64,000 nucleotides of DNA from Anaerotignum lactatifermentans DSM 14214 (lineage in GTDB: Bacteria > Bacillota > Clostridia > Lachnospirales > Anaerotignaceae): contig NZ_FRAH01000009.1 of NCBI RefSeq assembly GCF_900142265.1, positions 1 through 64,000 of the forward strand, read 5' to 3'. Below are positions 8,657 through 16,721 of this stretch, one piece after another. The translations under genes and the position numbers were made by a program. Each line of letters begins with the position of its first letter. Position 1 is the stretch's first letter. The notes under the pieces were generated by a model, which had not been told where the DNA came from, did no database searches, and saw only the letters and a list, made by a program, of their open reading frames with translations.

Positions 8657-9604
8657 CTATATAATTCGCTGACAAATGCCTGTTGCCATAACGAAAAGGA
8701 AAATGGAAACCACAGAAACCACCATGGAATATAGTACAAATGCTCCAGCCAATACATCATCTGCCCGAAATTGTATCGCCAGCTGATAAGTCGTAATGGC
8801 ACCGGGTGCTGTCAGGAAAATCAATACAGGAACCAGTTCCACCGATGAAAAATGGAAAATCATCATGGCACAAAACAGATAAACAGCAGGCATCACCCAC
8901 TGTTTCACCAGTATCATGTAAAATAACGTCCGTGAATCTGCGCCTTTCATATCACCAGAAAGGCGGCTGCCCAACAACAGAAAGGAAAGCGGTGTAGCTA
9001 TTTTGGCGATATCCGCAAGACAGCTTTCTACAGGTTCCCAAATGGGAATCTGAAGCCGGAAAAACAGCACACCCAGAAGTACACCCCAGATAATGGGATT
9101 TTTGAGTATCTGCATCACCGTATCTTTCCACTGGACTTTTTCACCTTCTGTATATCTGGCATATGTGGCAATGGCGGCTATATTCAATAAAGGCAACGTC
9201 ACTGCCGTCATAGCTGTAGCAATCAACGCTGCCTCTTCTCCTCCTAATCGCAAGGAGAACGGAATGCCATAGATCATAAAATTTCCCCGATACAAAGACT
9301 GTATGATCACAGGTATCTTCCTGTGGTCTTTTTCTAATCGAGGTACCGCCAGCCAGAAAATCAACAAAGACGACACCATAACACCGATTGCAAACCAAAT
9401 GGGTCGCCAGATGCTTGTCTGTGGCATTTCCGCCGTATATATATTCTGAAATACCAATACAGGAAATAAAAAGCGAAAACATAAGGCATCTCCTTGCTGA
9501 CGGAAATTTTCTGTCAGGATACCTCGCCTTTTTAAGAAATATCCGCATGCAAGCATAAATACGAAGGGCAGCACTGCTTCCAGCGCAAATATCATTTCTT
9601 CCAT
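8657..9604 (-). CDS. Auxin efflux carrier (AEC) family permease
   Basis: The 315-residue protein is very hydrophobic, with about ten predicted membrane segments in two halves, which is the AEC fold. It has the family-like RRGILTENFRQQGDALCFRFLFPVLVFQ split at the first loop, LRLGGEEAALIA in the middle, PIIWGVLLG and a C-terminal VLAGAFVLYSMVVS. Bacterial AEC proteins such as MleP and MdcF move malate, malonate or other carboxylates. The gene starts four bases after the MBL hydrolase stop, so the two are co-transcribed. It ends close to the promoter of the PPC operon. The substrate cannot be told from sequence. Confidence 0.82.
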   Translation of the reverse strand: MEEMIFALEAVLPFVFMLACGYFLKRRGILTENFRQQGDALCFRFLFPVLVFQNIYTAEMPQTSIWRPIWFAIGVMVSSLLIFWLAVPRLEKDHRKIPVIIQSLYRGNFMIYGIPFSLRLGGEEAALIATAMTAVTLPLLNIAAIATYARYTEGEKVQWKDTVMQILKNPIIWGVLLGVLFFRLQIPIWEPVESCLADIAKIATPLSFLLLGSRLSGDMKGADSRTLFYMILVKQWVMPAVYLFCAMMIFHFSSVELVPVLIFLTAPGAITTYQLAIQFRADDVLAGAFVLYSMVVSVVSIFLFVMATGICQRII

Positions 9605-9608
9605 GAAA

Positions 9609-10382
9609 TCATCCCCTGTCTACTGTCCTGCACTCCCTTTGCATGGGCTCCCACAGAGGCGTTACAGGGCAGGCATCCCATTTGTCACAATCCCGTTTCA
9701 CCATTTTTCGCATGGACAACACATCATCTGATGCGAAGGGAATATGGTACACAAAAACCTCTTTGGGGTTTATGGTTTCGCGGATTACCTGCTGCCCCTC
9801 TTTGCTGTGGAAAAACAAAGGATTCACAAAAACTCCATCCAAATCTGTTTTGGAAAAAGCAGAAAAATCCTCCTTGGTGAAATCCACATCTGCCGTCAGC
9901 AGAAAATGCTCTGTGCCGCAAGACAGCAGAAAACAAAAATGTGGGACATCCTGATAAATCTCGCCTTGGTGACACATAGGGATGGCACGCATCCGAAAAG
10001 ATTTTCCCAAAACAATGGTTCTGTTCAGACTTGGATTTTTTGAGAAAAACATCGTTGGGATTTTTTCAGCTTTTAAAAACGCCATCAAATCTGTTTCCAG
10101 CAGCAAATCCTCTGGCAGGAAAATCCCCTTCACTGTGTTTTGCTGTAAATATGCTTTCAAATATTTTGCTGAAAAATGGTCTGCATGGTTATGGGAAAAC
10201 ACCAGATAGTCTATATGGGAAAAGTCCCCCTCTCCTGCCATAATCTCCCGTTCCAGAAACTGCGGAAGCGGGCTGAAACGATGACCTGATTTTCCATACA
10301 GGCTATCAAACAAAACTTTGGTATCGCCGTATTGCACCAGCAGTCCGGTATTGGAAGTAAAAGTCATTGAAAATTGTTCCAT
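9609..10382 (-). CDS. Metallo-beta-lactamase fold hydrolase
   Basis: The 257-residue protein starts at MEQFSMTFTSNTGLLVQYG, chosen because AAAGGAG lies nine bases upstream; the open frame continues 53 codons further through a hairpin-forming leader. The metal-binding motif FSHNHADHFS (HxHxDH) is intact, and further possible metal ligands are the histidine of CHQGEIY and the aspartate of TADVDF. The shape resembles the UlaG-like or other short MBL hydrolases, which open lactones or phosphoesters. It is cytoplasmic. It is the first gene of a two-gene unit with the AEC permease, so it may act on a compound that permease moves. The exact substrate is unknown. Confidence 0.8.
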   Translation of the reverse strand: MEQFSMTFTSNTGLLVQYGDTKVLFDSLYGKSGHRFSPLPQFLEREIMAGEGDFSHIDYLVFSHNHADHFSAKYLKAYLQQNTVKGIFLPEDLLLETDLMAFLKAEKIPTMFFSKNPSLNRTIVLGKSFRMRAIPMCHQGEIYQDVPHFCFLLSCGTEHFLLTADVDFTKEDFSAFSKTDLDGVFVNPLFFHSKEGQQVIRETINPKEVFVYHIPFASDDVLSMRKMVKRDCDKWDACPVTPLWEPMQRECRTVDRG

Positions 10383-10404
10383 CAGAAAACTCCTTTCTTT
10401 TTTC

Positions 10405-10483
10405 ATTAAAAAACGATGTTTCATACCAAAGGCTCCCTGCTGCGCCAATGGCATTTTGGAAGGCAATGGTATAAAACATCGTT
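10405..10483 (-). promoter_or_regulatory. Structured leader with terminator-like hairpin before the MBL gene
   Basis: On the minus strand AACGATGTTTTATACCA (10467-10483) pairs with TGGTATGAAACATCGTT (10412-10428), 17 bp with one mismatch. It is followed directly by a run of six U residues and 15-20 bases later by the ribosome site. A second hairpin with the arms GTTTTGC and GCAAAAC lies upstream at about 10517-10550. A weak promoter is possible near 10590-10620. This looks like an attenuator, but the ligand or signal is unknown. The rest of the 10383-10749 gap holds the SDR terminator and nothing else recognised. Confidence 0.45.
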
Positions 10484-10680
10484 CTTTCGGCAGAATATCC
10501 GCAATTCGTTGTTTTGCTGCCGTGAGAGGTCGGCATTGCAAAACAAATACGAAGGTTTTATCTTCTAGGAAGTATATATGTGTATGGTTCGTGTGCTTCT
10601 TATATTAATGTAGAAAGTCATGTCTAAAGTCAAAAAAATACAATTAAGAAATTTGGAAACAACCTTGCGGTACTGCCATC

Positions 10681-10723
10681 AAAAAAGTGAAGTCACATGT
10701 TTATGGGTACATGTTTTTTCACT
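10681..10723 (-). terminator. Terminator of the SDR gene
   Basis: On the minus strand AGTGAA and ACATGT pair with ACATGT and TTCACT around a short loop, followed by six U residues at 10681-10686. It lies 27 bases after the SDR stop. Confidence 0.7.
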
Positions 10724-10749
10724 GATTTGTCTGTAAATAAAAGGCTATA

Positions 10750-11496
10750 TCAGCCATCCATGGTAACGCCGCCATCTACGTCACTGATTTCCCCTGTAGC
10801 AAAGCTGGATAAATCAGAAGCATAGAACAGAATCATATTAGCGATTTCCTGAGGCTGTGCACCTCTGCCCATGGGGATGGTGGAAATGATTTTCTGCATT
10901 TTTTCTTCACCCAGATGACAAGTCATAGGTGTAATGGTTAAGCTGGGGCAAACACCGTTACAAGCTACGCCGTAAGGTGCGCCTTCTCTGGCAACTGCTT
11001 TTGTCAAGCCAATGACACCAGCTTTGGATGCTGCGTAAGCACTTGTGCCCAGGAGCCCACCGCCGCGTTTTGCAGCAACAGATGCTACGTTTACGATACG
11101 GCCATATCCTGCTGCTTTCATTGCGGGATACATTACGCTGATGGCTGTATAAACACCTGTCAGGTTAATGGCAATCACCCGATCCCATTCTGCCTGTGTT
11201 ACTTCATCAAAAGGTGCTGTACTAACAATACCTGCATTGTTGATCAAGCAGTGTACCTGTCCGAAATCTTCCAGAATCTTACCGAATACGGTACGAATAT
11301 TTTCGCTGTCGCCCATATTCGCCTGATATGCTGTTGCGTTTTCTTCGCCCAGTTCCTTGCAGACATTCTGTGCTGCTTCCAGATTCAGATCTACGATAAT
11401 CGCATGTCCGCCGCCGGCAACAACGCCTGTTGTAACCGCTTTGCCGATACCGCTGGCACCGCCGGTGATGATTACATTTTTATTTGTAAAGTCCAT
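10750..11496 (-). CDS. Short-chain dehydrogenase/reductase
   Basis: The 248-residue protein is a classical SDR. The nucleotide site ITGGASGIGKA (about 10-20), the acidic residue after strand two (IVDLN, which suggests NAD rather than NADP), NNAG, the catalytic serine in VNVASVAA and the catalytic SAYAASK are all present. The C-terminus DVDGGVTMDG is typical of acetoin/diacetyl reductases, 3-oxoacyl-ACP reductases and polyol dehydrogenases alike. It is a single-gene unit with the same promoter and operator layout as the dehydrogenase operon and the TRAP genes, so it probably acts on the compound brought in by the TRAP transporter or on an intermediate of the same route. The GntR gene lies next to it on the other strand. 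Confidence 0.9.
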   Translation of the reverse strand: MDFTNKNVIITGGASGIGKAVTTGVVAGGGHAIIVDLNLEAAQNVCKELGEENATAYQANMGDSENIRTVFGKILEDFGQVHCLINNAGIVSTAPFDEVTQAEWDRVIAINLTGVYTAISVMYPAMKAAGYGRIVNVASVAAKRGGGLLGTSAYAASKAGVIGLTKAVAREGAPYGVACNGVCPSLTITPMTCHLGEEKMQKIISTIPMGRGAQPQEIANMILFYASDLSSFATGEISDVDGGVTMDG

Positions 11497-11539
11497 TTAT
11501 TTCACTCCTTACATAAAAACATCGCTCATATTTTGTTTT

Positions 11540-11609
11540 ATTTTGAATTCATTTTGCTTATTTTTGAATTTTATATTTAGACTTTAGCATTCAATTTCTT
11601 TTCTGTCAA
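11540..11609 (-). promoter_or_regulatory. Promoter and candidate GntR operator of the SDR gene
   Basis: On the minus strand TTGACA (11604-11609), a 17-base spacer ending GAATGC and TAAAGT (11581-11586) form the promoter. Below it lie AATTCAAAAA (11561-11570) and AAAATGAATTCAAAAT (11540-11555). The spacing and the operator words match those at 8474-8543 almost base for base. Confidence 0.75.
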
Positions 11610-11763
11610 GTCATTTTTATGAGTGAAAATAAAAATGGAAATTCTACCAAAAATCTCTTTGAATCTCATCCCATACACGCATTTTTTTGTATAAATTTAC
11701 GAACATACACTTATTTTCTTTTTATGCAACCCCAAAACCCTGCATTCTCAGTTATTTTTCGGC

Positions 11764-11792
11764 TTGACTTTATCTTTGGATTTCTTTATATT
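11764..11792 (+). promoter_or_regulatory. Promoter of the GntR-family gene
   Basis: TTGACT (11764-11769), 17 bases and TATATT (11787-11792) lie 73 bases before the GntR start. The GAATTC operator palindrome is not present here, so autoregulation by the same site is not evident. Confidence 0.55.
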
Positions 11793-11865
11793 AGAAAAAG
11801 ATAAAAGTTTCACAATTAGGAAAATCTCACTTTTATCCTTGTTCTACGGAAATGGGGGTATTTCG

Positions 11866-12549
11866 ATGACACAAGCAGCAGGACAAGATGAATCTTTATT
11901 AGACTACGCACTGCGGGAAATCAAAGCCCGTATTCAAAATGGTACCTATCCACCTGGTACGAAACTTTCCACACAGGAAATATCCGACTCTCTTGGCATC
12001 AGCCGTACGCCTGTCGTTGCTGCCATTAATCGTTTGGTTGCACAGGGTGTTGCTGAGGCAATCCCACGGCGCGGCACCATTGTAGCCCGCCTGAATGGAC
12101 GGCAAATCAAAGATATGATCGATGTTCGCCGGATGATTGAGGAATTCTCTATTCCCCTTGCCATCAAAAACCTCGATTTTTATCCCAATATCCTGCAGGA
12201 AATGCAGGAAGTGACCGAATATTTTACAGACAATGAGCTTTCGGATTACACAGTTTTTGCAAACCTGGATACCAAATTCCATCAGCTTTTCGTATCCTTA
12301 ACAGGCAACCAGCAGTTGATGAATCTGTACGAAATGAACTGGAGCGTTGGTGCCCTTTTCTACATGTACAGCGTTTCCAAAATGCCTTTGTCCCGTCATG
12401 TGAAAGCATTTAACCATCATAAAGAAATTTTTGCCGCTTTGCTTTCCAAAAACGAAGAAGACCTTCGCGAAAAAATCACGGAACATTTTGGTATGATTTA
12501 TGATTCCATCGAATGGTATGAATCACAGGTTAACAGCATGGAAAAATAA
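11866..12549 (+). CDS. GntR family transcriptional regulator, FadR (FCD) subfamily
   Basis: The 227-residue protein starts at MTQAAGQDESLLDY, preceded by GGGGGT at seven bases. Residues 9-75 form the GntR winged helix: ALREIKARIQNGTYPPGTKLS, split into helix one and the PPG turn, then ISDSLGISRTPVVAAINRL and the wing RRGTIVARL. The rest, from about residue 85, is all-helical with DVRRMIEEF and LDTKFHQLFV, which fits the FCD effector domain that binds carboxylic acids through a metal. It is encoded between the SDR gene and the TRAP operon, on the opposite strand from both. The shared operator-like palindromes before three nearby units make it the likely regulator of all three. The effector is unknown. 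Confidence 0.9.
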   Translation: MTQAAGQDESLLDYALREIKARIQNGTYPPGTKLSTQEISDSLGISRTPVVAAINRLVAQGVAEAIPRRGTIVARLNGRQIKDMIDVRRMIEEFSIPLAIKNLDFYPNILQEMQEVTEYFTDNELSDYTVFANLDTKFHQLFVSLTGNQQLMNLYEMNWSVGALFYMYSVSKMPLSRHVKAFNHHKEIFAALLSKNEEDLREKITEHFGMIYDSIEWYESQVNSMEK

Positions 12550-12579
12550 AACTTCTTTTGACGACAATGCAGCAAATTG

Positions 12580-12625
12580 AAGTCTGGCATATGACCCACA
12601 CCGGGAAATATGCCAGACTTTTTTT
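12580..12625 (+). terminator. Terminator of the GntR gene
   Basis: AAGTCTGGCATAT (12580-12592) pairs with ATATGCCAGACTT (12608-12620), 13 bp without mismatch, followed by T residues. It is 30 bases after the stop codon. Confidence 0.85.
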
Positions 12626-12636
12626 ATTTCAAATAT

Positions 12637-12691
12637 CTTCATAAGAAAACAAAAAAGCTGAAATTCTCATAATTCAGAGAATTCCAGCTTT
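12637..12691. repeat. CTTCATAAGAAAACA dispersed repeat, short copy, with terminator hairpin
   Basis: CTTCATAAGAAAACA begins at 12637 and is followed by a hairpin (AAAGCTG, 12654-12660, with CAGCTTT, 12685-12691, and AATTCTC/GAGAATT inside). On the minus strand the stem ends in U residues, so it also serves as the TRAP operon terminator. The opening word and the hairpin position match the longer copies at 42547 and 63084, but the second hairpin is lacking here. Confidence 0.6.
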
Positions 12692-12758
12692 CCTATTTTC
12701 ATGAAATTGATAGTTGCTTTTGATGTATCCGCCTTTTATGGGCAATACAAGCCTGTTT

Positions 12759-14036
12759 TTATTCAGCTAAGAACCCTGGTAACCAAGTTGTCAAAGCGGG
12801 AATATATGTGATCAGCATCAGGATGATCAAAGACATCAGCAACATAGGCGCAACGGCCTTCAACGCAGCCGACAGTTTTGAACCTGCCAACTGGTTCCCC
12901 ATCAGCATACAGATACCAACTGGAGGTGTAATCAGACCGATACACATGTTGAAGGACATTACAATACCAAACTGAATGATATCGATGCCAAATGCTTTTA
13001 TCAGAGGCAGCAGCAGTGGTGTCATCATAACGATAGCTGCATTTGCTTCCATCAGCATACCGATAATCAGGAACAGTACGTTGATGAGCAGCAGGATAAC
13101 GATAGGGCTGTCTGTAAAGGATGCAAAGCCACTCAAGATCATTTCAGGCAAACCGGAAACGGTTACAACATAACTGGAGGACTTAGAAAGACCTACCATC
13201 ATCAGAATGGTTGCTGTAGAGATGGAAGAATCAATCAAAACAGAACCCAAATCTTTGAAAGACATATCTTTATATACAAAGAAACTGATCAGCAGTGCAT
13301 AGATAACCGCCACAGCTGCGGATTCTGTGGGAGAGAAAATACCGCCAAAGATACCACCCAGAATGATAACAGGCATCAGCAATGCCCAGATACCATCTTT
13401 TACTGTGCAAGCGATTTCTTTAGGAGATTTCCGTTTATGAGCAGGCAGATCATACTTTTTGCCATAGAAAAGCGCATAACCTGCCAAAACCAGAGCCAGC
13501 AGCACGCCGGGGATAACAGAACCCAGGAACAGTTTTGATACAGATACCCCTGTGATACTGCCATATACAATCAGTGTAATGGATGGCGGGATAATAGGTC
13601 CCAGAATGGAAGCCATAGATGCAATTGCTGCCGCAAAATGTGCAGGATATTTTTCTTCCTTCATGGCAGGGATGGTTGTCCCACCTACGGCAGAAACGGT
13701 CGCAACACCAGAACCGGAAATTGCACCGAACAACGCAGAAGCTACAACAGTAACCAGCGCCAAACTACCTTTAATCCATCCGATAAACGCGTTGGATATA
13801 CCAATCAGTTTCCCCGTGATACTTCTTGACATGATGTTACCAGCCAGAATGAAGAAGGGAATCGCAAGCAGAGAGCTGGAGTTCATGCCGGCAAACATTT
13901 TCTGCGCCAGAATTTCAAAAGGCAGATCTGCCATAGCCATAGCGATCAAAGCGGAAATCCCCAGGGAAAGATAAATAGGAATCCCAAAAAGTGCGAGGAT
14001 AATCAATCCAATGATGATAACTGCCCCAATATTCAT
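12759..14036 (-). CDS. dctM: TRAP transporter large permease (DctM)
   Basis: The 425-residue protein is hydrophobic throughout, with about twelve membrane segments as in the DctM family. Family segments are visible: IALFGIPIYLSLGISALIA near the start, FAGMNSSSLLAIPFFILAGN, SGSGVATVSAVGGTTIPAM (about 108-126), PPSITLIVYGSITGVSVSKLF, and GLITPPVGICMLMGNQLAG near the C-terminus. It carries the substrate across the membrane with sodium. It follows dctQ without a gap and ends the operon. The operon terminator is at 12654-12691. Confidence 0.95.
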   Translation of the reverse strand: MNIGAVIIIGLIILALFGIPIYLSLGISALIAMAMADLPFEILAQKMFAGMNSSSLLAIPFFILAGNIMSRSITGKLIGISNAFIGWIKGSLALVTVVASALFGAISGSGVATVSAVGGTTIPAMKEEKYPAHFAAAIASMASILGPIIPPSITLIVYGSITGVSVSKLFLGSVIPGVLLALVLAGYALFYGKKYDLPAHKRKSPKEIACTVKDGIWALLMPVIILGGIFGGIFSPTESAAVAVIYALLISFFVYKDMSFKDLGSVLIDSSISTATILMMVGLSKSSSYVVTVSGLPEMILSGFASFTDSPIVILLLINVLFLIIGMLMEANAAIVMMTPLLLPLIKAFGIDIIQFGIVMSFNMCIGLITPPVGICMLMGNQLAGSKLSAALKAVAPMLLMSLIILMLITYIPALTTWLPGFLAE

Positions 14037-14540
14037 TTACACATCCGCTCCTTTCTTGCATTGTTTTAATTTTTCCACGTTCTTCCCGATGACTTCAAAA
14101 GATGTCAAAATCATCAGCACTGCGCCTAATGGCATACATGCATAGGGAATTGCCATGGAAACCTGAAGCCCGGGCGTAATATTCACGGCACTGATTTTGC
14201 ACAGGGAAATGGAATATACAAACAATACCGCTAAGAACAAAATACCAAGGATTGTAACAACGATGGTATAAATATATTTTGTTCGTTCTTTCATCAGGTT
14301 CAAAAATACGTCTACCTGCAAATGGCTGTTTTTCCGCAGCGCAATGGCAGAACCAATGAATACATCATAGATAAACAGATAGCGCGCCAGCTCTTCACTC
14401 CAGGCATTGGACGCATTAAAAACATAACGAAGAACGACCTGATATGCAATGACAATGACCATGATTGCCGCTGTCACTACCAAAAATACCTTTTCGACAG
14501 ATTCCAGACCGTCCAAAAATTTTGTATATTTTTTCAGCAT
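14037..14540 (-). CDS. dctQ: TRAP transporter small permease (DctQ)
   Basis: The 167-residue protein has four membrane segments, as the family requires. AWSEELARYLFIYDVFIGS is the best conserved part of DctQ, and RKNSHLQVDVF follows at the expected distance. The small permease supports the large one and docks the substrate-loaded DctP. Its stop codon directly touches the start of dctM. Confidence 0.92.
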   Translation of the reverse strand: MLKKYTKFLDGLESVEKVFLVVTAAIMVIVIAYQVVLRYVFNASNAWSEELARYLFIYDVFIGSAIALRKNSHLQVDVFLNLMKERTKYIYTIVVTILGILFLAVLFVYSISLCKISAVNITPGLQVSMAIPYACMPLGAVLMILTSFEVIGKNVEKLKQCKKGADV

Positions 14541-14573
14541 AAAATCTTCCTTTCTGCTTATTTTCTTCTTTAA

Positions 14574-15632
14574 TTATGCAGTACCTTCTGCTGCATCATC
14601 CTGAACAGTTTCCTCCTGTTCAGCTGCTCCTTCCAGATTTGGATCCATTGCTTTGATACGGTTTGCCCAATCAGAAAGTTCAGGATAATATGTATCTACA
14701 AAGTCTGCATAGTAATCAATGAATTCCTGTGTGTCTACTTCCAGAACAGTACATCCGCTGTCAATCAGTTTCTGTTCTGTTTCTGCTTCTCTGTCCAGCA
14801 TCAGGCTATTCATCTGATCAGAAGCATATTCAGATGCTTCAATGGCTGCTGCCTGAATGTCTTCGGGCAAGCTGTTGAAATAATCCCGATCCATGATAAA
14901 TACATTGGCACTGTATACATGGTTGGTTTTGATCCAATATTTACAAACTTCCTGGAACGCATAGTTATAACTGTCGCTCATAGGGTTTTCCTGGCCTTCT
15001 ACCGTATGCTGCTGCAGTGCAGTATAAACTTCACTCATTGCCAGAGGCATAGGAGCGGCGCCGATATACTGCCATGTTTTCAAATAAACATCCAGATTGA
15101 GTGCACGCAGTTTAAAGCCTTTCATATCTTCCGGTGTTGTCATTTCTTTTGTTGCCGTTACGATTCTGGCACCGCGATACATGTTCCCCAACAATTTGAA
15201 GTTTGTTTCGTCGCCGATAACTTCTTTCATTTCGTCGCCCAGATCGCTTTCCCAAACTTTCATAAAATGGTCATAGCCACTATAAATGTATGGCAGCGCA
15301 TCTACGTTTGCCAAATCTGTAAATGTTGACAATGTACCGACGGATTCACACATAATATCTGCTACACCAATGGGCATACATTCCAGCACTTCGGAAGTCG
15401 TTCCTAGGCTGGCACCGCCATAGAGTGTAACTTCTACTCTGCCATTTGTAATTTCTTCGATTTTTTCCTTGAAAAATACTGCACCGTCATATGCCGCATC
15501 CCCGGCTGAACTGTTCAGTGCCATTTTCCAATGATATTCCGCTGTATCATCTGTTGCAGATGAACATCCAGAGAAACATCCAACCGCCAAAGTCATGGTC
15601 GTAACTGCTATGATCAATCCTTTTACCTTCAT
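14574..15632 (-). CDS. dctP: TRAP transporter substrate-binding lipoprotein (DctP)
   Basis: The 352-residue protein begins with a lipoprotein signal (hydrophobic residues 4-18, then the candidate lipobox cysteines at 19 and 23 in VGCFSGC). The mature part has DctP features: YDGAVFFKEKIEEITNGRVEV, YGGASLGTTSEVLE, GFKLRALN, whose arginine is the usual carboxylate-binding residue, and the VEGQENP segment. The C-terminus has an acidic, Ala/Glu-rich tail of about 20 residues. It captures an anionic substrate, probably an organic acid, outside the membrane and hands it to DctQM. It is the first gene of the operon and is preceded by the shared promoter and operator layout at 15697-15745. The ligand cannot be read from sequence. 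Confidence 0.94.
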   Translation of the reverse strand: MKVKGLIIAVTTMTLAVGCFSGCSSATDDTAEYHWKMALNSSAGDAAYDGAVFFKEKIEEITNGRVEVTLYGGASLGTTSEVLECMPIGVADIMCESVGTLSTFTDLANVDALPYIYSGYDHFMKVWESDLGDEMKEVIGDETNFKLLGNMYRGARIVTATKEMTTPEDMKGFKLRALNLDVYLKTWQYIGAAPMPLAMSEVYTALQQHTVEGQENPMSDSYNYAFQEVCKYWIKTNHVYSANVFIMDRDYFNSLPEDIQAAAIEASEYASDQMNSLMLDREAETEQKLIDSGCTVLEVDTQEFIDYYADFVDTYYPELSDWANRIKAMDPNLEGAAEQEETVQDDAAEGTA

Positions 15633-15696
15633 GCAAGAACCTCCTTATTTTTTGAGAAAGGTAACTTCTCACGTAATAGAAAATGCAAAATAAGCA

Positions 15697-15745
15697 AAAT
15701 TGAATTCATTTTTATCAAAATAGCATCTTTTTAAGTACATGTCAA
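15697..15745 (-). promoter_or_regulatory. Promoter and candidate GntR operator of the TRAP operon
   Basis: On the minus strand TTGACA (15740-15745), a 17-base spacer ending GATGC and TATTTT (15717-15722) form the promoter. AAAAATGAATTCAATTTT lies just below, at about 15696-15713. It shares the GAATTC centre, the 17-base spacer and the position of the palindrome with the SDR and PPC promoters, but the second half-site is replaced by TTGCTTATTTTG. Confidence 0.7.
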
Positions 15746-16542
15746 TTACAAAACCCGTTAATTTTATATTTTTATGCATAAAGTCTATAGAAAGCCGTAA
15801 ATAGATTTTCCAAACAGAAAATGACTCAGGTATTCATTTCATAAAATTCCAAATTTTGCTGGCAATAAATAGACACATTATCCAATGACGCGGCTTTATC
15901 TCTAATTTCCTAATTTTTAATCCAAATTTTTTACAAAAAATTACAAAAAAATAAATTTGATTTTATAAAATTCATCTTTTTTCAAACTATACAAATATAA
16001 CAAACACAAGTACAAAATCAAATGCAATTGATGAAAAAGCATGTGAAAACAATCCGAAAAAAACATTCCCCCCTATTTTTTCTGCACAAAACTGTATACA
16101 TTCTTTTTAATGAATCGTATATTTCATCTTTCTAATGCTTTCATTTAAGAACTATACAGATACAGATTAGCTGCTTTTTTTGTAAGACAAAAGCTATTTC
16201 ATACTATTTTTTCTTGCAAAAATAGCAGTAAAATGCGTCATCTAGCTGCATCGATCTTTAACATAACTTGTTTTCCTAAAAATGTCTGCATAATATGATT
16301 CATATATTTTTATCTCTGAGCATTAAACCTTTTATCCAAAATCAAGACCTTTACAAAAGCATTGCTTATTCTTATTTTTGCCAATTTCTTAATGGGAACA
16401 ACACCATCTTCTGAAGAAAACATTTCATACAATTAAAAAGAATATAGCCGAAACCCTTTTCGTTCTGAATTTACCCAATTTTTCTATTTTTCATTTCTTT
16501 TCCGATGATATAAAAAACATTTTTGTTGTGAAAATTTTCAGC
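15746..16542. other. Long AT-rich gap with no gene recognised
   Basis: About 800 bases between the TRAP promoter and the next terminator hold no open frame that looks coding on either strand. The base composition is strongly A/T biased with many A and T runs. No rRNA or tRNA was seen. It may hold old, decayed sequence or an unrecognised small RNA. Confidence 0.5.
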
Positions 16543-16580
16543 AAAAAAAGAACCAATTGATAAACAATTGGTTCTTTTTT
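16543..16580. terminator. Perfect 16-bp bidirectional terminator
   Basis: AAAAAAGAACCAATTG and CAATTGGTTCTTTTTT form a perfect stem with a 5-base loop. It lies 142 bases after the malic enzyme stop, which it probably serves on the minus strand. Confidence 0.85.
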
Positions 16581-16721
16581 GATATCCTAAAATTGGTTCA
16601 GCCCACCGTATCTATTACACTTCTTACATGTATTTTCATGGAACTTGAAACTCTCTCGAATAAACTTATCATGTTCTTTCAAATGTTTGCATTTCAATTT
16701 CTTGTTCTAAAACATTTTTCA

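Noticed and set aside
10405-10620. T-box riboswitch before the MBL gene
   Set aside because: No T-box sequence (TGGNACCGCG-like) or specifier loop was seen.
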